Shown: piece by piece, positions 1-8,834 of the stretch
How the letters are laid out: the number at the start of each line of letters is the position of its first letter
Numbering within the stretch: position 1 is the stretch's first letter
Assembly (NCBI GenBank): GCA_019752015.1
Contig: JAIEMQ010000028.1
Location: forward strand, 62,001-126,000
Direction of reading: 5' to 3'
Length of the DNA: 64,000 nt
Source: Cyanobacteriota bacterium
GTDB lineage: Bacteria > Acidobacteriota > Vicinamibacteria > Vicinamibacterales > UBA2999
Program-made: the position numbers and the translations under genes
The notes under the pieces: model-generated
Database searches by the model: none
What the model was told of the DNA's origin: nothing
Seen by the model: the letters and a program-made list of their open reading frames with translations, nothing else

Positions 1-693
1 GCGAAGGCCGAATGCCCAGATCTCGGTCGACGCGGTGATCGGCTGTCGATCGACGAACGGGTTGTCTTCGGGGATGCGATACCCGCGCGAATCGGTGTCC
101 GGCACGCTGACGTCAATGCGCAGCATCTTGCCGAGCAGCGAGTTGGGATTCTGCGCCAGGTTCATCGGATCGCCGCCGCTGCCGCCGTCGCCGAGTCCGA
201 TGTAGAGATAGTTGTCGGGACCAAACGCCAGATGGCCGCCGTTGTGATTCGAGAACGGCTGCTCGATGTAGCGCCGCCCGTCCGGCCACATCAGGTCGAA
301 GCGCGAATTCGCGGCGACGGTCCCTTGCTCCGTGCGCGTGTAGCGCGCGACCACGGTGTGGCCTTCGGAGTTCGTGAAGTTGACGTAGAAGCGCCGCGAC
401 TCCGCGTGATCGGGTGCGAACGCCAGGCCGAGCAGGCCGCGCTCACCACCGGCGGAGACAAAGGATCGAATATCGAGGAAGAACGCCGGCGACAGCGTGC
501 CGTTCCGCAGCGTGCGAATGGTGCCGCGCTGCTCGACCACATAGAACGTCGAGTGGTCGAGGGGATCCATCACGAACGCGACCGGATTTGAAAGGCCCGT
601 CGCCACGACCTGCGTCCGCACCTGTGCCTGAGCTGGCAGGGACAGGGTGAGCGTGAGAATCACGAGAGAAACGACAGCCGCCGCGCGCGCCAT
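1..693 (-). CDS. PQQ-dependent sugar dehydrogenase (N-terminal part, runs off the window)
   Basis: The first 231 codons are visible from an ATG at 693; the 3' end lies beyond position 1. The N-terminus has a signal peptide ending near QAQ (about residue 24), so the protein is exported. A six-bladed propeller of the glucose/sorbosone dehydrogenase (GSDH) family follows: the GGERGLLGLAF motif near residue 70 and SNHNGGHLAFGPDNYLYIG near residue 145, whose His belongs to the active-site signature of soluble PQQ aldose dehydrogenases, then a GDGGSGGDP loop. The family oxidises aldose sugars in the periplasm with PQQ and calcium. The substrate cannot be read from this part. It is transcribed divergently from the PadR gene at 782. 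Confidence 0.88.
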   Translation of the reverse strand, partial: MARAAAVVSLVILTLTLSLPAQAQVRTQVVATGLSNPVAFVMDPLDHSTFYVVEQRGTIRTLRNGTLSPAFFLDIRSFVSAGGERGLLGLAFAPDHAESRRFYVNFTNSEGHTVVARYTRTEQGTVAANSRFDLMWPDGRRYIEQPFSNHNGGHLAFGPDNYLYIGLGDGGSGGDPMNLAQNPNSLLGKMLRIDVSVPDTDSRGYRIPEDNPFVDRQPITASTEIWAFGLR

Positions 694-781
694 TCTTCAA
701 GCTTAAACCGGTTGCATGGCTTGGCACCCGCCGGGAACTTGTGCCTTCCCATAGATCGTCTAGTGGAGTAGGCTACCAACC

Positions 782-1135
782 ATGCCACGACGCTCTCAGC
801 CCGGCAGCGGCGACATGCTGCAGGGCGCGCTCGACATGCTGATCCTGCGCTCGCTGGTGATCGGGCCCGCGCACGGTCACACTATCGCGCACACCATCGA
901 GCACGGTTCCGATCGTGTGTTGCAGGTCGAGCACGGTTCGCTCTACCCCGCGCTGCATCGCCTCGAGGACCGCGAGCTGGTCGCGTCGTTCTGGGGCACG
1001 TCGGAAAACAATCGCAAGGCGAAGTACTACCGGCTGACGCCCGCCGGCCGCAAAATGCTCGCCGCTGAAACATCCCGCTGGCAGCAGCTGGTACGCGCGA
1101 TTAGCCAGGTAATGGCCACAGATTCCACAGATTAA
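782..1135 (+). CDS. PadR-family transcriptional regulator
   Basis: A 117-aa winged-helix protein of the short PadR-s1 type. Residues 10-90 show the usual [13 protein letters not shown] opening, the recognition-helix region, and the [19 protein letters not shown] motif followed by the wing [12 protein letters not shown]. In Acidobacteriota such PadR genes usually sit directly upstream of large ADOP permeases, and this one precedes an ADOP remnant by 15 bp. The regulator is intact while its presumed partner is collapsed, so it is probably an orphan. No effector can be deduced. Confidence 0.93.
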   Translation: MPRRSQPGSGDMLQGALDMLILRSLVIGPAHGHTIAHTIEHGSDRVLQVEHGSLYPALHRLEDRELVASFWGTSENNRKAKYYRLTPAGRKMLAAETSRWQQLVRAISQVMATDSTD

Positions 1136-1150
1136 ACACAGATTTCATTT

Positions 1151-1804
1151 ATGGCTTGGACCAGGTTCTTTCTCCGCAACCGTCGAGACGATGAAGCGGC
1201 GCGCGAGATGGCGTCGTACATCACCATCGAAACCGACGAAAACATCGCCCGCGGCATGTCGCCCCGGGCCGCGCACCGACGCCGCGGTCCGCAAGGTCGG
1301 CAACGCGACCCGCGTGCGCGAGGAGATCTACTGGATGAACACCGTGCGCCCGATCGACACGATTTGGCAGGACCTGAAATATGCGGCGCGCCTGCTGAAG
1401 CGCGACAAGGGCTTTGCCGTCGCGGCCATCCTGTCGCTGGCGCTCGGCATCGACGCCAACACCGCGAATCTTCCAGCATCTACGGTGTGATGTCGTACAC
1501 GGTCACAAGGCGTGCAAACGAAATCGGCATCCGCCTGGCCATGGGCGCGAGCCGCGGCGGTGTGTTGCGGCTGGTGATCGGCGAAGCGGTCTGGCTCGTC
1601 GGCGCCGGCATTGCGATCGGCGCGGCGATGGGCTTCGGGGCAGCGAAGGCGGCGCGATCGCTCTTGTTCGGACTCCAGCCGAGCGATCCCGTCACGATGG
1701 CCAGTGCGATCGCTCTGCTGGCGACGATCGGCTTGATCGCCAGCTACCTGCCGGCGCGCCGTGCGTCCCGTGTCGATCCCATGAACGTGCTCCGCCAGGA
1801 ATAA
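1151..1804 (+). pseudogene. Collapsed ADOP/MacB-type ABC permease (both ends joined, middle lost)
   Basis: The stretch begins like an ADOP permease (MAWTRFFLRNRRDDEAAREM, then IETDENIARGMSP). It shifts frame near 1265, continues in another frame with VREEIYWMNTVRPIDTIWQD and the MacB periplasmic start AILSLALGIDANTA. Near 1470 it jumps directly to the last FtsX-like domain (IYGVMSYTVTRRANEIGIRL to PARRASRVDPMNVLRQE). Complete members are about 800 aa, so roughly 550-600 residues are missing between the first transmembrane helix and the final FtsX domain. The combination of frameshift and internal deletion makes this a dead gene. The upstream PadR gene is the usual partner of this family. Confidence 0.85.
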
Positions 1805-1854
1805 CGAGTAGAATCAGCCCGGCCGTCCGCGGAGGCGGACAACGCCGACGCTGC

Positions 1855-3150
1855 ATGAGCACATTGAAACGGGCTATTGGCCTGCCGACGGCCACCGCGC
1901 TCGTGGTCGGGACGATCATCGGCGCCACGATTTTCGTCCAGGCATCGGAGCTGACGAGGCTGGTTCCGAATCCCGCGATGGTCCTGCTCGCATGGGCGGT
2001 AGCGGGCGTCCTCACGCTGATCGGCGCGCTGGTCTGTGCCGAGCTGTCGTCGGCGTACCCGCAGACCGGCGGCGTTTACGTCTTCTTCCGGGAAATCTAT
2101 TCGCCGTCGCTCGGCTTCCTCTGGGGCTGGGCGATGTTCTGGACGATGCACAGCGGCATCCTGGCGATCATTGCGACGATCTTCGCGCGCTATGCCGGGT
2201 ATCTGGTGCCGCTCGATCAGACCGGCGCACGGCTGGTCGCCGTCGGCGCCATCCTGGTGCTCTCCGCGATCAATTATTTCGGCGTCACGTTCGGCGGCCG
2301 CGTGCAGACCGCGTTCACCGCGGTCAAGGTGTTCGCGGTGTTCGCGATCATGCTGATCGGATGGATCCTCAGCGGCGGTGTGGCGACCGCGGACGCGCCG
2401 GACGTCGCGATCACGCCGGCGAATTTTCTGCTCGCCGTCGGCGCCGGCCTGTTCGCGTTCGGCGGCTGGCACATGGTCACGTACACCGCCGAGGAAACGA
2501 TCAACCCGACGCAGACCATTCCGCGATCGCTGGTGATCGGGATCATCGTGGTGACCGTGTGCTACATGGGTCTCAACGCCGTCTATCTGCGGATCCTGCC
2601 GATCGACAAGGTGATGACCTCTGAACGCGTGGCGGCCGATGTGTTCGAGCTGCTCCTCGGCACCGGCGCGGCCGGTGTGATTTCAGCGGTGGTGATGTTC
2701 AGCTCGTTCGGCGCCCTCAACGGCATCGTGCTGGTCGGCCCGCGCGTCTACTACCAGATGGCGCAGGATGGTCTCTGGTTCCGGTTCAAGGGCCACCTCC
2801 ACCCGAAGTTTCAGACGCCCGATCGCGCGATCATCGTGCAGGCGATCTGGTCGTCGGTGCTCGTCATGACGGGCACCTATCGCGATCTGTTTCGCAGAGT
2901 GATCTATACGGAGTGGATCTTCTTCGCGCTGCTCGCGCTCGGCGTGGTGTTGATGCGCCGCCGCCGCGACTGCGCGCCGGCGTGGCGTATGCCGCTCGTG
3001 CCGGTGGCGCCGATCCTGTTCATCATCGTGTCGCTGATGATCGTCGCCAATCAGATCCGCGCCAACTGGCTGGACGCCGCGATCGGCCTGGCGATTGTCG
3101 CATCGGGCTTCCCCGCATACTATTTGTGGACCCGACTTCGCCCGCGGTAA
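1855..3150 (+). CDS. APC-superfamily amino acid permease
   Basis: A 431-aa polytopic inner-membrane protein. The ATG at 1855 is preferred because upstream in-frame codons overlap the ADOP remnant and encode hydrophilic, unrelated sequence. TM1 contains the GTIIGATIFV substrate-binding break typical of the APC fold, followed by about eleven further hydrophobic segments. The ELSSAYPQTGGVYVFFRE segment after TM2 is a family signature of amino acid/polyamine antiporters. It probably imports or exchanges amino acids with protons, but the sequence does not fix the substrate. Its 3' end is 30 bp from the amidohydrolase gene, so co-transcription is possible. Confidence 0.9.
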   Translation: MSTLKRAIGLPTATALVVGTIIGATIFVQASELTRLVPNPAMVLLAWAVAGVLTLIGALVCAELSSAYPQTGGVYVFFREIYSPSLGFLWGWAMFWTMHSGILAIIATIFARYAGYLVPLDQTGARLVAVGAILVLSAINYFGVTFGGRVQTAFTAVKVFAVFAIMLIGWILSGGVATADAPDVAITPANFLLAVGAGLFAFGGWHMVTYTAEETINPTQTIPRSLVIGIIVVTVCYMGLNAVYLRILPIDKVMTSERVAADVFELLLGTGAAGVISAVVMFSSFGALNGIVLVGPRVYYQMAQDGLWFRFKGHLHPKFQTPDRAIIVQAIWSSVLVMTGTYRDLFRRVIYTEWIFFALLALGVVLMRRRRDCAPAWRMPLVPVAPILFIIVSLMIVANQIRANWLDAAIGLAIVASGFPAYYLWTRLRPR

Positions 3151-3180
3151 CCGTTTGCGGGCTTCGTCGAGGCTGGCTCA

Positions 3181-4155
3181 ATGAAAATAGACTTCCACAA
3201 TCATTACTACCCGCCGGAGTACCTGACGGCCGTCAAGAAGGGCCCGGCCAGGGTCCGGATGGATTACGACGCGGAGGGCAACCCGCGGCTGCATTATCCC
3301 GGCGACTACAACATTCTCGTGCCCGGCCATCGCGACCTGGACTACCGCGAAGGCGTGTTGAAGAAACACGGCGTCGACAAGCAGGTGATCACGTTCACGA
3401 CGCCAGGGACGCATTTCGAGGAGCCTGCCACGGCCGTCGAAATGGCGAAGCACATCAACGATGCGTTTTCGACGGCAGTGAAGCAGCGAAAACATTTCCT
3501 CTCGCTGGCGACGCTGCCGCTCAACGATCCCGCTGCGTCCGTCCGCGAGCTCGAGCGCGCCATGAAGACGCTGGGACTTCCCGGCGCGATGGTGTTCAGC
3601 AACGTCAATGGTGTCGCGCTCGCGGATGCGGTGTACGAACCGCTGTGGCAGAAAGCCAACGAGCTTGGCGCCGTCATCTACATCCACCCCGCGCATCCGC
3701 TTGGCGTCGAGGCCATGGAGAAGTACTGGCTGATGCCGCTCGTTGGTTTCCTGATGGACACGACGCTCGCCGCCGCGCACCTGGTGTTCGCGGGCGTGCC
3801 GGAGCGCTATCCGAAGATCAAGTGGGTGTTGTGCCACATGGGCGGCGCGGTGCCGTATCTGGCCGAGCGATTCGATCGCGGCTACGAGGCGTTCTCGGAG
3901 TGCCGTGAAAACATCAGCCGCGCGCCGAGCAGCTATTTGAAGCAGTTCTATTACGACACGGTGAATTTCGATCAGAACTGCATCGAGCTGGCGATCAAGT
4001 TCGCGGGCGCCGACCACATCCTGGCCGGCAGTGATTATCCGCATCAGATCGGCAGCATCCCGAAGATGCTCGACGCGGTGAGCCGGCTGCCGGTGTCGCC
4101 GGCCGGGCGCGAAGGAATCGCGGGCCGCAATGCGGCCACCCTCTTAGGAGTCTGA
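3181..4155 (+). CDS. Amidohydrolase of the ACMSD/decarboxylase family
   Basis: A 324-aa metal-dependent TIM-barrel protein (amidohydrolase 2 family). The metal ligands are visible: DFHNH near the N-terminus, the IHPAHP histidine near residue 163, the CHMGGAVPYLAERF helix near residue 220, and the GSDYPHQIG aspartate near residue 283. This set matches aminocarboxymuconate-semialdehyde decarboxylase and related non-oxidative decarboxylases, with one divalent metal. The protein has no signal peptide and should be cytoplasmic. The secreted cupin begins 2 bp after its stop, suggesting an operon. The exact substrate is unknown. Confidence 0.9.
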   Translation: MKIDFHNHYYPPEYLTAVKKGPARVRMDYDAEGNPRLHYPGDYNILVPGHRDLDYREGVLKKHGVDKQVITFTTPGTHFEEPATAVEMAKHINDAFSTAVKQRKHFLSLATLPLNDPAASVRELERAMKTLGLPGAMVFSNVNGVALADAVYEPLWQKANELGAVIYIHPAHPLGVEAMEKYWLMPLVGFLMDTTLAAAHLVFAGVPERYPKIKWVLCHMGGAVPYLAERFDRGYEAFSECRENISRAPSSYLKQFYYDTVNFDQNCIELAIKFAGADHILAGSDYPHQIGSIPKMLDAVSRLPVSPAGREGIAGRNAATLLGV

Positions 4156-4157
4156 TC

Positions 4158-4544
4158 ATGAGCATGAAATGGATCACGTCAGTGGGTGTGATGGCCACGG
4201 TATTTGCGGCGGGCGTCGCGGTGGGGCAGCAGGCCGGTACCAGCCGCCGCGAGCCCCAGTTCGAAAACAGCGAAGTGCAAGTGTGGAAGTCGATCGTCTC
4301 GCCGGGCAAGCCGCTCGGCCTGCATCGGCATGATCACGGCCGCGCGCTGGTGTCGTTGAACGGCGGTACCCTCAACGTCGTTGACGGCAGCGGCAAGGTG
4401 CTCGATGTCTACAAGCTCGAAGCCGGCAAGGCCATCTGGCTCGAGGCCGACAAGGCCGGCACGCAGCACGCCGACGTCAATCCGGGCAAGACGGACGTGG
4501 AAGTGATCGTCGTCCAGCTGAAGAACGACAAACCGAAGATGTAG
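4158..4544 (+). CDS. Secreted cupin-domain protein
   Basis: A 128-aa protein with a signal peptide (VGVMATVFAAGVAVGQQ) and one small beta-barrel cupin. Cupin motif 1 is recognisable as GLHRHDHGRALVSL, and a terminal strand reads TDVEVIVVQLK. Single-domain periplasmic cupins of this sort are common in Acidobacteriota; no catalytic activity can be assigned. The start codon is 2 bp after the amidohydrolase stop, so translation is probably coupled. Confidence 0.8.
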   Translation: MSMKWITSVGVMATVFAAGVAVGQQAGTSRREPQFENSEVQVWKSIVSPGKPLGLHRHDHGRALVSLNGGTLNVVDGSGKVLDVYKLEAGKAIWLEADKAGTQHADVNPGKTDVEVIVVQLKNDKPKM

Positions 4545-4566
4545 AGGCGGGTCTTCAGACCCGCCT
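4545..4566. repeat. Perfect GC-rich inverted repeat between two genes
   Basis: AGGCGGGTCT and AGACCCGCCT flank a two-base centre immediately after the cupin stop. A 9-bp stem with a TTCA tetraloop is the likely folded form. No T-run follows on either strand, so it is not a classical intrinsic terminator. It may stabilise a processed transcript end or be a short repeat element. Confidence 0.6.
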
Positions 4567-4575
4567 GAGGACGAC

Positions 4576-5523
4576 ATGCGAATCTTCCTTCTCGCCGTCA
4601 CGTTGCTCGGACTGACGCAGGCTCCGCAGCCGGCACCGGCGGCCGCGCCGCCGCCAGGCACTGATATCTATCTGCTGACGATGAGCGGGGGAGTGGCGTC
4701 GCTGAAGTCGGCGAAGCCGTCACCGGTCTCGAACGCGGCCGGCTACGATAACCAGCCGAACTTCAGCCCGGACGGCACTCGCATCCTGTTCGCGGCCAAT
4801 CGCGACGGCAAGCAGAGCGACGTCTACGCCTTCGATCGCGCGACATCCCGCGTCACGCAATTGACCGCGACGCCGGAGAACGAGAATTCGCCGACGTATA
4901 CGCCCGCCGGCGTCGGCGGCACCGGCACGTTCAGCGTCGTCCAGTCGGAGTTCGACAGTAAAGGCGCGAGGCCCGCGTCTCCGATTCAACGACTCTGGCG
5001 GTTCAACGCCACCGGCAAGTCACCGCAACTGATCCTCGCTGATATCAACCCCGTGGGCTATCACGCGTGGATCGACTTCGAGCGGCTGGTGCTGTTCGTG
5101 CTCGGCGGCCAGGGCAAGCCGGCCACGCTGCAGATCGCGAACGTCAAGACCGGACAGGCGGAAGTCGTCACCGACAACATCGGCCGATCGCTCCACCGGA
5201 TTCCCGGCACGCGCCTCGCGAGCTTTGTTCAACGCGAAGCGTCGGGCGAATTCTGGGTCAAGCAGATCGAGATCAACTCGAAGAAGATCGATCCGTTGGT
5301 GAAGGCCGCCGAAGGCAGCAGCGATCGCGACTACGCGTGGCTGCCCGACGGCAAGACGATCCTGATGTCGTCGGGCACGAAAATCATGTCGTGGACGCGC
5401 GGTGCGTCGGGATGGACCGAAGTGTTCGATGGAGCGCCGCACCAGCTTGGCGCGATTACGCGCCTGGCCGTGTCGCCGAAGGGCGATGCCGTCGCCATCG
5501 TCGTCGCGGAGCCGAAGAAATAA
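4576..5523 (+). CDS. Secreted TolB-like beta-propeller (PD40/WD40-like) protein
   Basis: A 315-aa protein with a signal peptide followed by a Pro/Ala linker. PD40-type blades are recognisable, the best being PNFSPDGTRILFAANRDGK near residue 60 and YAWLPDGKTILMSSGTK near residue 257. The fold usually mediates protein-protein contacts in the periplasm. It sits 31 bp downstream of the cupin, separated by the hairpin at 4545. No enzyme motif is seen. Confidence 0.75.
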   Translation: MRIFLLAVTLLGLTQAPQPAPAAAPPPGTDIYLLTMSGGVASLKSAKPSPVSNAAGYDNQPNFSPDGTRILFAANRDGKQSDVYAFDRATSRVTQLTATPENENSPTYTPAGVGGTGTFSVVQSEFDSKGARPASPIQRLWRFNATGKSPQLILADINPVGYHAWIDFERLVLFVLGGQGKPATLQIANVKTGQAEVVTDNIGRSLHRIPGTRLASFVQREASGEFWVKQIEINSKKIDPLVKAAEGSSDRDYAWLPDGKTILMSSGTKIMSWTRGASGWTEVFDGAPHQLGAITRLAVSPKGDAVAIVVAEPKK

Positions 5524-5524
5524 T

Positions 5525-7324
5525 CTAGAACAGCGGCGACGATCGGCTGCGCCACGACACCAGCGTGGCGATCAGCGCCACGTCGAACAGCGCCCATCCC
5601 GCAATCAAGCCTGGTGGCCGGAACGTGAACGCGTGACGGCCGCCGGCACCCGGTGGGACGGTCACCGATCCGAGCTCTGTCGGCCGCGGCGGCGCGATCG
5701 CGCCCACCGTGCTCGTCCATCCCGGCGCGAAATTCTGATTCAGGATCACGCGCGCGTCAGGCGAACCGTCGTTCACCGAGAAGCGCAGCTCGTTCGGAGA
5801 GAAATCAAGATCGGCCACGCGTTCGCCGGGATTCGCGTCGAACACGAACGGCCGGTCCGCGCCGGAGCCGTGTGCCAGCTGCAATGATTCATAGCAGGTA
5901 AAGAAGGAGCGATCTTCCATCAACGCGCGCAGCATCGGCGAGCCGGGCGTGTACGGGCTGGCGTCGGCGAGCGTCGCGATCTGCCGCCGGCCTTGCATCC
6001 AGTGGAACGAGGTGTCGAACGGCGCTTCGGTGAAGACGTTCCGCAGGTTCCACTGATTCGTGTAAATCAAATGCGCGGATGCCCCGAGCGCCAGAACTCC
6101 AACCGCGATTCGCGCACCCTGCGCGAATCCGTAGCGCGTGACGATCGATCGAAATGCCCAGGCGAGCGTCAACGCGGCGAATTGCAGGAACGGAATTGAA
6201 TACCGGCTTGGAATTCTGAAACTCGAGAACAGCGGCACGTAGTGCGCGAGATTGGCAGGAGCGTACGCCGCAAACTCTCCGAGCGACAGCAGGAACAGGA
6301 AGATGGTCGTCACCGCGAGAGCGAGCCCGAATCCGCCTTCGCGCTCCGCGCTGCGGCGAGACAGGCTCCCGAACGCCAGTGCCCATATCAATCCGCCCAC
6401 GATCGCCAGCGCGGAGCCGAGGCCGATGTAATTGCCGTACTCGTGCCAGCCATGACGCTGCAGTGGCAGGCGCGCCGACACCTCCTGCGTGGGTACGAGA
6501 TAAGTTTGTTTGAGAATGTCAGGCGTGACGCGATCAGGATGTTCAGTGGGATTGCGCGTGTCCCAGAAGTAATCGCCGCTGACGAATTGCACGACCGGGA
6601 TCAGCTTCGGCGCCGAATACGCCAGGCCCGCAACGCCGAAAGCGATCGCGAAGGCCAGCGGTCGCCAGTCGCGCCGCGCGATGGCGGCGCAGAATGAAAA
6701 CATGCCGAGCGCCGCGATCGACATCGGCAGGATGTGCGTGCCGCCGTTGAAGACCATCAGCGCCAGCGTCGCCGCCGACAGAAAAACGTACTTCCACGAT
6801 CCCGTCTTGAGGGCCTGGAAGAAGAAATAGAGCTGCAGCGGCAGATAGAAGCCGGGCAGGAACACGCTGTGGCCGACGCGCAGATGAATCGCCGGCGCGC
6901 CCGATGCGGTCACGAGCGTCGCGACGTAAATCACCGCCGGCAGGAACGTGACGCCGATCACCCGCGTCACCAGCACGTGCATCCCGATGAAGCCAATCCA
7001 GTAGTGCAGCAGGATGTTGATCTTCATGGCCAGCTGCAGCGGCACGATGGCCGTCAGCGGATAGACCGGGCTGAAGATTGCGATCTGCGGGTTCTGCCAC
7101 ATGACGTTGCCGCCGCAGTACCACGGGTTCCAGTACGGCATCTGTCCGTACTCGACGACGTTTTTCAGCACTGAGCCGTAGTAGAAGAGGTGCTGGTCCC
7201 AGTCGTTGACGCCGAGCGCCAGCGGCTGCGAGAAGAGCGGCGCGCAGAACACCGCGCTGAGGACGCCGTAGAACGCGCACAACGCAACAACGCGCGAGCG
7301 GCCGTGCAGGACTGGAGCTTGCAA
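5525..7324 (-). CDS. YfhO-family multi-spanning membrane protein
   Basis: A 599-aa protein with about twelve hydrophobic segments. The first extracytoplasmic loop is acidic (GVNDWDQHLFYYGS) and followed by YWNPWYCGGNVMWQNPQ, as in YfhO/GT-C type proteins. The C-terminal soluble part contains NQNFAPGWTSTV, the hallmark strand of the YfhO family, before a final TM. Such proteins are GT-C-fold lipid-linked glycosyltransferase candidates. Translation appears to start at a TTG at 7324, only 14 bp from the divergent DUF72 start, so the real start may be a little further in. Confidence 0.85.
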   Translation of the reverse strand: MQAPVLHGRSRVVALCAFYGVLSAVFCAPLFSQPLALGVNDWDQHLFYYGSVLKNVVEYGQMPYWNPWYCGGNVMWQNPQIAIFSPVYPLTAIVPLQLAMKINILLHYWIGFIGMHVLVTRVIGVTFLPAVIYVATLVTASGAPAIHLRVGHSVFLPGFYLPLQLYFFFQALKTGSWKYVFLSAATLALMVFNGGTHILPMSIAALGMFSFCAAIARRDWRPLAFAIAFGVAGLAYSAPKLIPVVQFVSGDYFWDTRNPTEHPDRVTPDILKQTYLVPTQEVSARLPLQRHGWHEYGNYIGLGSALAIVGGLIWALAFGSLSRRSAEREGGFGLALAVTTIFLFLLSLGEFAAYAPANLAHYVPLFSSFRIPSRYSIPFLQFAALTLAWAFRSIVTRYGFAQGARIAVGVLALGASAHLIYTNQWNLRNVFTEAPFDTSFHWMQGRRQIATLADASPYTPGSPMLRALMEDRSFFTCYESLQLAHGSGADRPFVFDANPGERVADLDFSPNELRFSVNDGSPDARVILNQNFAPGWTSTVGAIAPPRPTELGSVTVPPGAGGRHAFTFRPPGLIAGWALFDVALIATLVSWRSRSSPLF

Positions 7325-7338
7325 GATCCCTATTCTAG

Positions 7339-8085
7339 ATGCAGCTCGAGTATCACGTCGCGATTGCAGGCTGGTCGATTCGAAAGGAACAGGCGCGGTT
7401 GTTCGCGGCCGATGGCTCGCACCTGGAGCGCTACGCGTCGCGATTTGGCGCCGTCGAGATCAATTCGAGCTTCTATGGCTCTCACAAACGCGAGACCTAC
7501 GAACGCTGGGCCGGCAGCGTGCCACAGGGATTTCGCTTTGCCGTGAAAATGCCGAAGCGGCTGACACACGAGGGCTGCCTCGAAGACACCGGTGTGGCGT
7601 TGAAGCAGTTTCTCGCCGACATCAGCGGGCTTGGCAGGAAGCTCGGCCCCGTGCTCGTGCAGCTGCCGCCGGGCCTTGCCTACGATCCGCGGACGGTGGA
7701 GTCGTTCTTCGCGGCGCTTCGCGCCCGGCATCGCGGGCCCGTGGTGTGCGAGCCGCGGCATCCCATGTGGTTCACGGGCGCGGCGGACCGCCGGCTCGAA
7801 GCGCACGGGGTGGGGCGGGTCGCGGCCGATCCGCCATGCGGCGAGGGTGGCGATCAGCCGTGCGGCTCGTCGCGCATCGCGTACTTCAGGCTGCATGGGT
7901 CGCCGGTGATGTATCAGTCCAGCTACGACGATGCGTATCTCGATGCCTTGGCGGCACGGATGCGCGAGCTCGCGCGCGATCGTCCCGTCTGGTGTGTGTT
8001 CGACAACACCGCGCGGGGCGCCGCGACCGCCAACGGCCTGGCTCTGAAAGAGCGCCTTGCGCGTCAGTCCTTGAAGCCGGCCTGA
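7339..8085 (+). CDS. DUF72 (YecE-like) family protein
   Basis: A 248-aa soluble protein with the complete family pattern: IAGWSI at the start, the EINSSFYGSHKRETYERWA helix, the RFAVKMPKRLTH strand, a VCEPRHPMWF motif, YFRLHGSP near residue 180 and the C-terminal VFDNTARGAATAN. DUF72 proteins adopt a TIM-barrel-like fold whose biochemical role is not established. The last 22 bp overlap the 3' end of the convergent SpoIIAA-like gene. Confidence 0.9.
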   Translation: MQLEYHVAIAGWSIRKEQARLFAADGSHLERYASRFGAVEINSSFYGSHKRETYERWAGSVPQGFRFAVKMPKRLTHEGCLEDTGVALKQFLADISGLGRKLGPVLVQLPPGLAYDPRTVESFFAALRARHRGPVVCEPRHPMWFTGAADRRLEAHGVGRVAADPPCGEGGDQPCGSSRIAYFRLHGSPVMYQSSYDDAYLDALAARMRELARDRPVWCVFDNTARGAATANGLALKERLARQSLKPA

Positions 8086-8470
8086 CCTTCCGGGTTGAGC
8101 AGCCACTCGATGGCGGCGCTCTCGCTGAGGCGGCGGTCGACATCCACGGGACGGCCTTCTGAAAGTACTGCACGAGCGCGAGGTGCCGTCCCGGATTGAT
8201 TAGACAGGCGCGCCGTCTCGGGATGCCGGCCTTGATGATCGCGGCGATCGACTTGCCGAGCGTGATGGCATCCGGGGCCTCGGCATCGCGCACGTCGAGC
8301 AGGCTGGCTGAATTCTCCGTCAACAATCCGCGGGCGATGAGATCCGCGCGCAACGCTTCCTGTTCCTCGGCGCTCGGGACCGCTCCGGTGACGCGGAATC
8401 TCAGCAGTGCCGGCGCTTCAGTCGTGTCGACGATGATCGGCAACAAACGTCCCCAACGCGTAATGATCAA
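8064..8470 (-). pseudogene. SpoIIAA/STAS-like small protein, frameshifted near its 3' end
   Basis: The reading frame from a TTG at 8470 encodes LLRFRVTGAVPSAEEQEALR, then LLDVRDAEAPD and LVQYFQKAVP. After a GGG run at about 8148-8150 the coherent sequence continues in a neighbouring frame as VDVDRRLSESAAIEWLLNPE and stops at 8064. One added base in that run would restore a protein of about 133 aa. The strand-helix pattern resembles stand-alone SpoIIAA-like/STAS proteins. Either the gene has a recent one-base deletion or the run was misread. It is convergent with the DUF72 gene. Confidence 0.6.
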
Positions 8471-8522
8471 AACCGCGTTTCTGTTTCACGTGCACGATCA
8501 ATTGCCGCGCTGCCGAGAATGA

Positions 8523-8740
8523 ATGTTGTCTGCGGTGAGGTTGCTCAGTACTATCGTGAGGTTGCCGTTACACGCCGACACGTCCGACGCCTCCCGGCTG
8601 CTTCGGATCACGGTCAGCGGCGAGTGGCCGTCGTTCGACGATCGAGCGATGTTTCGCCGCCAGCTGGAACGCTGAGCCGGACTGGTAGAGCTGCACACCT
8701 TCAGAGTTTTCCCGCACGATTCTTGCTTAGATGTCCTACG
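8523..8740 (+). pseudogene. Decayed paralogue of the SpoIIAA-like gene at 8064-8470
   Basis: From an ATG at 8523 the frame encodes DTSDASRLLRITVSGEWPSF, closely matching DTTEAPALLRFRVTGAVPSA of the minus-strand neighbour. The frame meets TGA at 8673. Behind it, in the same frame, AGLVELHT and LDVLRP still resemble ARGLLTEN and LLDVRD of the neighbour. It therefore looks like a diverged second copy in opposite orientation, killed by a stop codon. It is too short for a standard ORF call. Confidence 0.45.
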
Positions 8741-8834
8741 GCCGACGTGTCTGCGTCGATTCTGTGTCGGCCCCGTGCTCAGTCGTTGTAATGCAGTTCT
8801 AAAAGCAGTGAATCGTCCTCCCAGTAACGGCTCC

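Noticed and set aside
1414-1854. 5' extension of the APC permease gene by 147 codons
   Set aside because: The extension overlaps the ADOP remnant, is Arg/Cys-rich and lacks similarity; the TM1 signature begins after ATG 1855.
8498-8698. 66-codon minus-strand frame
   Set aside because: It is the antisense of the decayed SpoIIAA-like paralogue, which has recognisable similarity on the plus strand.
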